Source of the DNA: Candidatus Latescibacterota bacterium
GTDB lineage: Bacteria; Latescibacterota; UBA2968; UBA8231
NCBI GenBank assembly: GCA_022820485.1
Contig: JAJEFJ010000031.1
Location: 16,459-80,458 of the forward strand
Length of the DNA: 64,000 bases
Direction: 5' to 3'
In this document: in pieces, positions 60,711 to 64,000 of the stretch
How the letters are laid out: the number at the start of each line of letters is the position of its first letter
Position numbering within the stretch: the first letter of the stretch is position 1
The notes under the pieces: model-generated
The model's database searches: none
Told to the model about the DNA's origin: nothing
Seen by the model: only the letters and a program-made list of their open reading frames with translations
Translations under genes and position numbers: made by a program

Positions 60711-63059
60711 TCAACACTTGGACCACCCGCAGTGCTTGCACATCAGACAGCTACTCTCATATGTTACCGTCGCCCCGCACTCTGGACAGGTCGTTAGCGT
60801 CTTCGGCTCGCTGCTCTCGACGGAACTAGGCGGTACGCCCTCGGGAACATTAACATCGGGCTGTTTGCCTGCCTTCCGCTGCAAATAGCGCTCCATCGCC
60901 TTGCCAATGGCGTCCGGCGTTGACAGCACGAGCTCGCCGCCTTCCCACACCGGACTTGGCCCCGAAATGCCCTTCAACTTACTGATGACTTCCCGCGGGT
61001 CAACTCCCGAGCGCAACGCGAGCGAAATTAGCCGACAGATAGCCTCCGACTGGGCGGCCGCATTGCCCCCCGCCTTGCCGATGGTGCTAAAGACCTCGCA
61101 GAGCCCGTATTCGTCTTCGTTGATCGTTACGTAGATCTTGCCCTCGCCGGTGTTGATCCGCTCGGTAATGCCCGCGGTGACGGCCGGACGACGGCGACGG
61201 TGGAGGAAGCCATCTGACCCCATGTAGTTAGGGACCTCCGCAGCCGAAGCTTCCTTCTTGTCGGCTTGGCCCTCGGTCTGCAGAATGCCCTCACGGCTGC
61301 CCTCGCGGTACACCGTCACGCCCTTGAGACCTTCCTTGTACGCGGTGATGTAGATGTCGGCGACCGTCTCTAGCGTGATGTCTTCGGGCAGGTTGATCGT
61401 CGAAGAAATACTACTATCGGTATACTTCTGGATCACGCCCTGCATCTTGACGCGGAAGTAAGGGTCGATTTCATGGGCCGTCACCACGTAATCGGGCAAG
61501 TCCTCGTCGTCGCCGAAGACGCGCTGGATGAGCGGGTGATAGACCTTGTATTCGCGAAAACTCTCGCCGTCGTCCTGCTTTACCCGGCGGGTGTAGCTAG
61601 TGCAGAAGATCGGCTCAATCCCCGAACTCGTCTGCGCCACAATCGAACCGGTACCCACCGGCGGCATCGTGATCAAGGTGCAATTGCGCAGGCCGTGCTC
61701 GGCGATTTTCTCTTGCAGCGCTTGAGGCAGGCTCTGGATGAACTTGCTCTGCTTGACGCCCTCCCAGTCAAAAAGCGGAAAGGCTCCCTTCTCCTGAGCC
61801 AGTTCGACGGACATTTCATAGGCGTTGTGGCAGATGGTGGCCATAATGCGGTCAATGATCGCCAGAGCCTCGTCCGAATCGTACTTACTCTGCATCAAGA
61901 CCAGCGCATCGGCCATGCCGGTGATACCCAAACCCACTCGGCGGTCAGAGGCTACGGCTTCGCGAATTTTGGGCAAGGCATGGTTGTCCACGTTGTAGTC
62001 AATGACATTATCTAAAAAGCGGGTCGCCACGCGGGCGGCCTGCCCCAACTCCTCGTAGTCGAGTTCGCCATCGGCCCGGACGAAGTTCACCAAATTGAGA
62101 TTGCCTAAGTTGCAGGCTGTGTACGAGGCCAGTGGCTGTTCGCCGCAGGGATTGGTGCTAGTGAGTGGGTTGGCGTATTCGACATTGTGATGCTCACGCA
62201 TCGTGTCCCAAAAAATAATCCCCGGCTCGGCGCTAGCGTGGGCATTGGCAATGATCTTGTCCCATAACTGGCACGCCTTGACCGTGCGGAACACCTTGCC
62301 ACCCCAGCGCAAGTCAAAGTCCGAGTCGGCCAACACAGCCTGCATAAACTCGTGGGTAATCAACACGCTGATGTTGGCGTACTGCACTTTGGTGCGGTTG
62401 GCGTCGTTTTTGATGGTTATGAAGTCTTCGATATCGGGATGATCGACCCGCAAAGTCAGCATCAGGGCACCGCGTCGGCCAGCTTGGGAGACGGCATTGG
62501 TGCTTTCGGAGAGCAGGTTCATAAACGCGGTGCAACCCGGCGAGGCATCCACCGTGGCGTTGACCGGAGCCCCTTGCGGCCTGAGAATCGACAAATCCGT
62601 GCCGACTCCACCGCCCGTGCGGTACACCATCGCCGACTCGCTCAGACAACGATAAATGCCTTCTAAGCTATCTTCTTCAATGGGAACGACATAGCAGTTG
62701 GACAGCGTCGGCTTGCGCCTAGCCTCGTCCCGGCCCGCGCCGTGCATGACGCGCCCGCCGGGGATGAACTTGAAGTCCATCAATAATGAGAAGAAGCGGT
62801 CGTACCAGTATTGAGGATCCTTCTCCACCGAGGCCATGGCCCGGGCGATGCGATCCCAGATGTGCAATGGGCCGGTTTCATCGGGTGCCAAGTACTTGTT
62901 GCGCAAAACGTCAATGGCCAAGTCATTGTCCCCGTAATAGGTTTCGGCATCAGCGGCGCGAGCCAAGAGAGCATCGTGGCCGTTACGCTTGAGCCCGTGG
63001 CCTTCGAGTTGCGCTAGCATGTCTTCAAATCGGTGTGCAACTACGCGTTCGGATTCCAT
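60711..63059 (-). CDS. nrdJ: adenosylcobalamin-dependent ribonucleotide reductase (class II)
   Basis: This 782-residue class II enzyme reduces ribonucleotides to deoxyribonucleotides using vitamin B12 as radical source. The active-site segment is NPCGEQPL near residue 310, preceded by TGGGVGTDLSILRP and followed by MPPVGTGSIVAQTSSGIEPIF. The C-terminus has a CPECG and CLMCKHCGWSKC cysteine cluster. Its leader of 278 bases shows no cobalamin riboswitch that I recognise. nrdR lies upstream on the same strand and candidate NrdR boxes precede the gene. Confidence 0.96.
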   Translation of the reverse strand: MESERVVAHRFEDMLAQLEGHGLKRNGHDALLARAADAETYYGDNDLAIDVLRNKYLAPDETGPLHIWDRIARAMASVEKDPQYWYDRFFSLLMDFKFIPGGRVMHGAGRDEARRKPTLSNCYVVPIEEDSLEGIYRCLSESAMVYRTGGGVGTDLSILRPQGAPVNATVDASPGCTAFMNLLSESTNAVSQAGRRGALMLTLRVDHPDIEDFITIKNDANRTKVQYANISVLITHEFMQAVLADSDFDLRWGGKVFRTVKACQLWDKIIANAHASAEPGIIFWDTMREHHNVEYANPLTSTNPCGEQPLASYTACNLGNLNLVNFVRADGELDYEELGQAARVATRFLDNVIDYNVDNHALPKIREAVASDRRVGLGITGMADALVLMQSKYDSDEALAIIDRIMATICHNAYEMSVELAQEKGAFPLFDWEGVKQSKFIQSLPQALQEKIAEHGLRNCTLITMPPVGTGSIVAQTSSGIEPIFCTSYTRRVKQDDGESFREYKVYHPLIQRVFGDDEDLPDYVVTAHEIDPYFRVKMQGVIQKYTDSSISSTINLPEDITLETVADIYITAYKEGLKGVTVYREGSREGILQTEGQADKKEASAAEVPNYMGSDGFLHRRRRPAVTAGITERINTGEGKIYVTINEDEYGLCEVFSTIGKAGGNAAAQSEAICRLISLALRSGVDPREVISKLKGISGPSPVWEGGELVLSTPDAIGKAMERYLQRKAGKQPDVNVPEGVPPSSVESSEPKTLTTCPECGATVTYESSCLMCKHCGWSKC

Positions 63060-63178
63060 TCATGCCCTCCCATTGAAGCAAAAAAGATCCATGGGCGAAG
63101 TGGAGAACATCGCCAAAAATAAGGACTTAGGTTAACTGCTGTTAGGATTAGGGGAGAGAGCAAAAGCGTAGCCCCGAG

Positions 63179-63225
63179 ACACATTATCTCAGGGCATTAC
63201 ACTCATTTGACACTATATGTAGTAG
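63179..63225. promoter_or_regulatory. candidate tandem NrdR boxes
   Basis: Box 1, ACACTATATGTAGTAG at 63210-63225, matches 13 of 16 bases of the recognised acaCwAtATaTwGtgt. A second weaker site at 63179-63194 matches about 9 of 16. Their starts are 31 bases apart, equal to the usual three-turn spacing of NrdR boxes. They lie upstream of nrdJ. Confidence 0.55.
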
Positions 63226-63237
63226 TGCCGAGTCCTA

Positions 63238-63266
63238 AGTTAAGAGAGGGGTTGCGTATTTGTCAA
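63238..63266 (-). promoter_or_regulatory. possible nrdJ promoter
   Basis: On the minus strand TTGACA (63266-63261) is spaced by 17 bases from TAACTT (63243-63238), a weak -10. The main NrdR box begins about 12 bases after it. Confidence 0.35.
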
Positions 63267-63337
63267 GTCAAAAACAAGGTCCAGAGCAATTTCTTTTCAA
63301 TCCGGTTACGATGCGCTAAAAAAAACAGTTCTGGACT

Positions 63338-63790
63338 TTAATTATTGGCCAATTGATCCAATTCGCGCATGAAATCGCTCTTGTCTTTGAACTGGCGATA
63401 GACCGAGGCAAAACGCACGTACGCCACATCGTTGAGCTGGCGCAGATGCTCTATGACTCGCTCGCCGAGCTGTTTGGAGGGAATTTCCTTCACGTTGAGA
63501 CTGCCCACTTCGGCCTCGACCTGATCGACGAGTTGCTCGATCTCCTCGGCCGAAACGGTCGTCTTGTAACAGGCTACCTGTATCTTGTCGAGCAGTTTAC
63601 TGCGATCAAAAGGCTCGCGGCGACCGTCAGCCTTAATGACGGATAGGGGCACGTTCTCGATGTATTCATAGGTTGTAAAGCGCTTGTCGCAGCTTGTGCA
63701 CTCGCGGCGACGACGAATCGCCATACCTTCGCGGCACGACCGCGAATCCACCACCCGATCTTCTTCACAATTGCAATAGGGACACCGCAT
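63338..63790 (-). CDS. nrdR: transcriptional repressor NrdR
   Basis: This 150-residue regulator has an N-terminal zinc ribbon (C3, C6, C31, C34) and an ATP-cone domain (VIKADGRREPFDRSKLLDKI), through which it senses ATP/dATP and represses ribonucleotide reductase genes. Its length is standard. It lies 278 bases upstream of nrdJ on the same strand, and the candidate NrdR boxes in between support direct control of nrdJ. GGAGGATTAG is a good ribosome-binding site. Confidence 0.95.
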   Translation of the reverse strand: MRCPYCNCEEDRVVDSRSCREGMAIRRRRECTSCDKRFTTYEYIENVPLSVIKADGRREPFDRSKLLDKIQVACYKTTVSAEEIEQLVDQVEAEVGSLNVKEIPSKQLGERVIEHLRQLNDVAYVRFASVYRQFKDKSDFMRELDQLANN

Positions 63791-64000
63791 AGACTAATCC
63801 TCCTAGCGTACGGTGGACGGCGTTTGGGTGGGGAAGAAAGGGAAGAAGAATAATACTAAATACGTGATGTGCGACTTTTTACATCTGTACGAGTCCATCA
63901 AAATCGAGCGGTTGTCTTTTGAGTTGTATATTGAGCCCTACACAGATGGTATGGGTGAGTATCTTGGTGGTCCATAGGCTCTGCAAATGCCATGCGTCGC

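Noticed and set aside
63060..63337. Cobalamin riboswitch expected before nrdJ
   Set aside because: I see no B12-box-like or long structured leader; the gap is short and mainly holds the NrdR-box candidates.
63866..63976. 36-codon plus-strand ORF upstream of nrdR
   Set aside because: It has a plausible composition but no clear ribosome-binding site and no recognised family; the 210-base gap 63791-64000 otherwise shows no feature.

Overview
The window is a GC-rich, gene-dense stretch of chromosome from a Gram-negative (diderm) bacterium. It carries BamD, CpoB, a TonB-dependent receptor, lipobox lipoproteins, an LPS-type heptose nucleotidyltransferase domain and a single-chain SecDF. The accessory genes include three phytanoyl-CoA dioxygenase-like oxygenases, three Gfo/Idh/MocA oxidoreductases, two mannonate dehydratase-type proteins, a ceramidase-like protein, a creatininase and an RraA-type protein. 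That mix resembles uncultured FCB-type or neighbouring phyla such as Latescibacterota or Poribacteria. This placement is inferred from gene content only; no phylogenetic test was possible.

Layout. 1-1.6 kb: the end of rpmB, a broken glcE-like remnant and a sugar-acid dehydratase. 1.8-13.7 kb: a housekeeping run on the plus strand (polyprenyl synthase, apbE, secDF, an antiporter-like protein, yggS, yggT, a eukaryote-type ileS, a DksA/TraR-type zinc protein, lspA, rluD). 13.7-18.6 kb: an accessory operon with a PhyH-HEAT fusion, a ceramidase-like protein and a repeat-bearing TlpA-type thioredoxin. 18.6-22.0 kb: an orphan antitoxin with a palindrome over its start, then a minus-strand cluster (creatininase, a duplicated membrane protein, RraA-like, Gfo/Idh/MocA). 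22.2-28.1 kb: ddl, a DUF445 protein, an SDR, an AT-richer patch with a GH5 enzyme, and a geranylgeranyl-reductase-like flavoprotein. 28.3-33.0 kb: a tight operon htpG, proA, thioredoxin-like ferredoxin, NMP-kinase-like protein. 33.0-43.1 kb: accessory oxidoreductases, a PhyH protein, an RsmB/RsmF-type methyltransferase, a TonB receptor, a repeat-rich intergenic zone near 38.0-38.8 kb, a sialate-esterase-like protein and an orphan UPF0175 antitoxin.

43.3-48.1 kb is a minus-strand envelope and metabolism operon (tRNA-Arg, tRNA-His, heptose nucleotidyltransferase domain, cpoB, an unknown protein, bamD, nadD, thrC, tRNA-Arg). 48.1-52.6 kb is a divergent sugar-acid cluster (two UxuA-type dehydratases, an idonate-dehydrogenase-like enzyme, PhyH, an unknown 119-residue protein), ended by a good terminator. 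52.6-64 kb holds tRNA-Leu, tRNA-Cys, thyA, then topA-xerC-lipoprotein-pilin-like on the minus strand, map with an MBL hydrolase on the plus strand, and nrdJ with nrdR and likely NrdR boxes.

No CRISPR array, insertion sequence with a transposase, prophage or rRNA gene was seen. The most novel-looking items are a 107-bp terminal-inverted-repeat element, the repeats in the TlpA protein, the internally duplicated membrane protein, and the unknown protein in the sugar-acid cluster.
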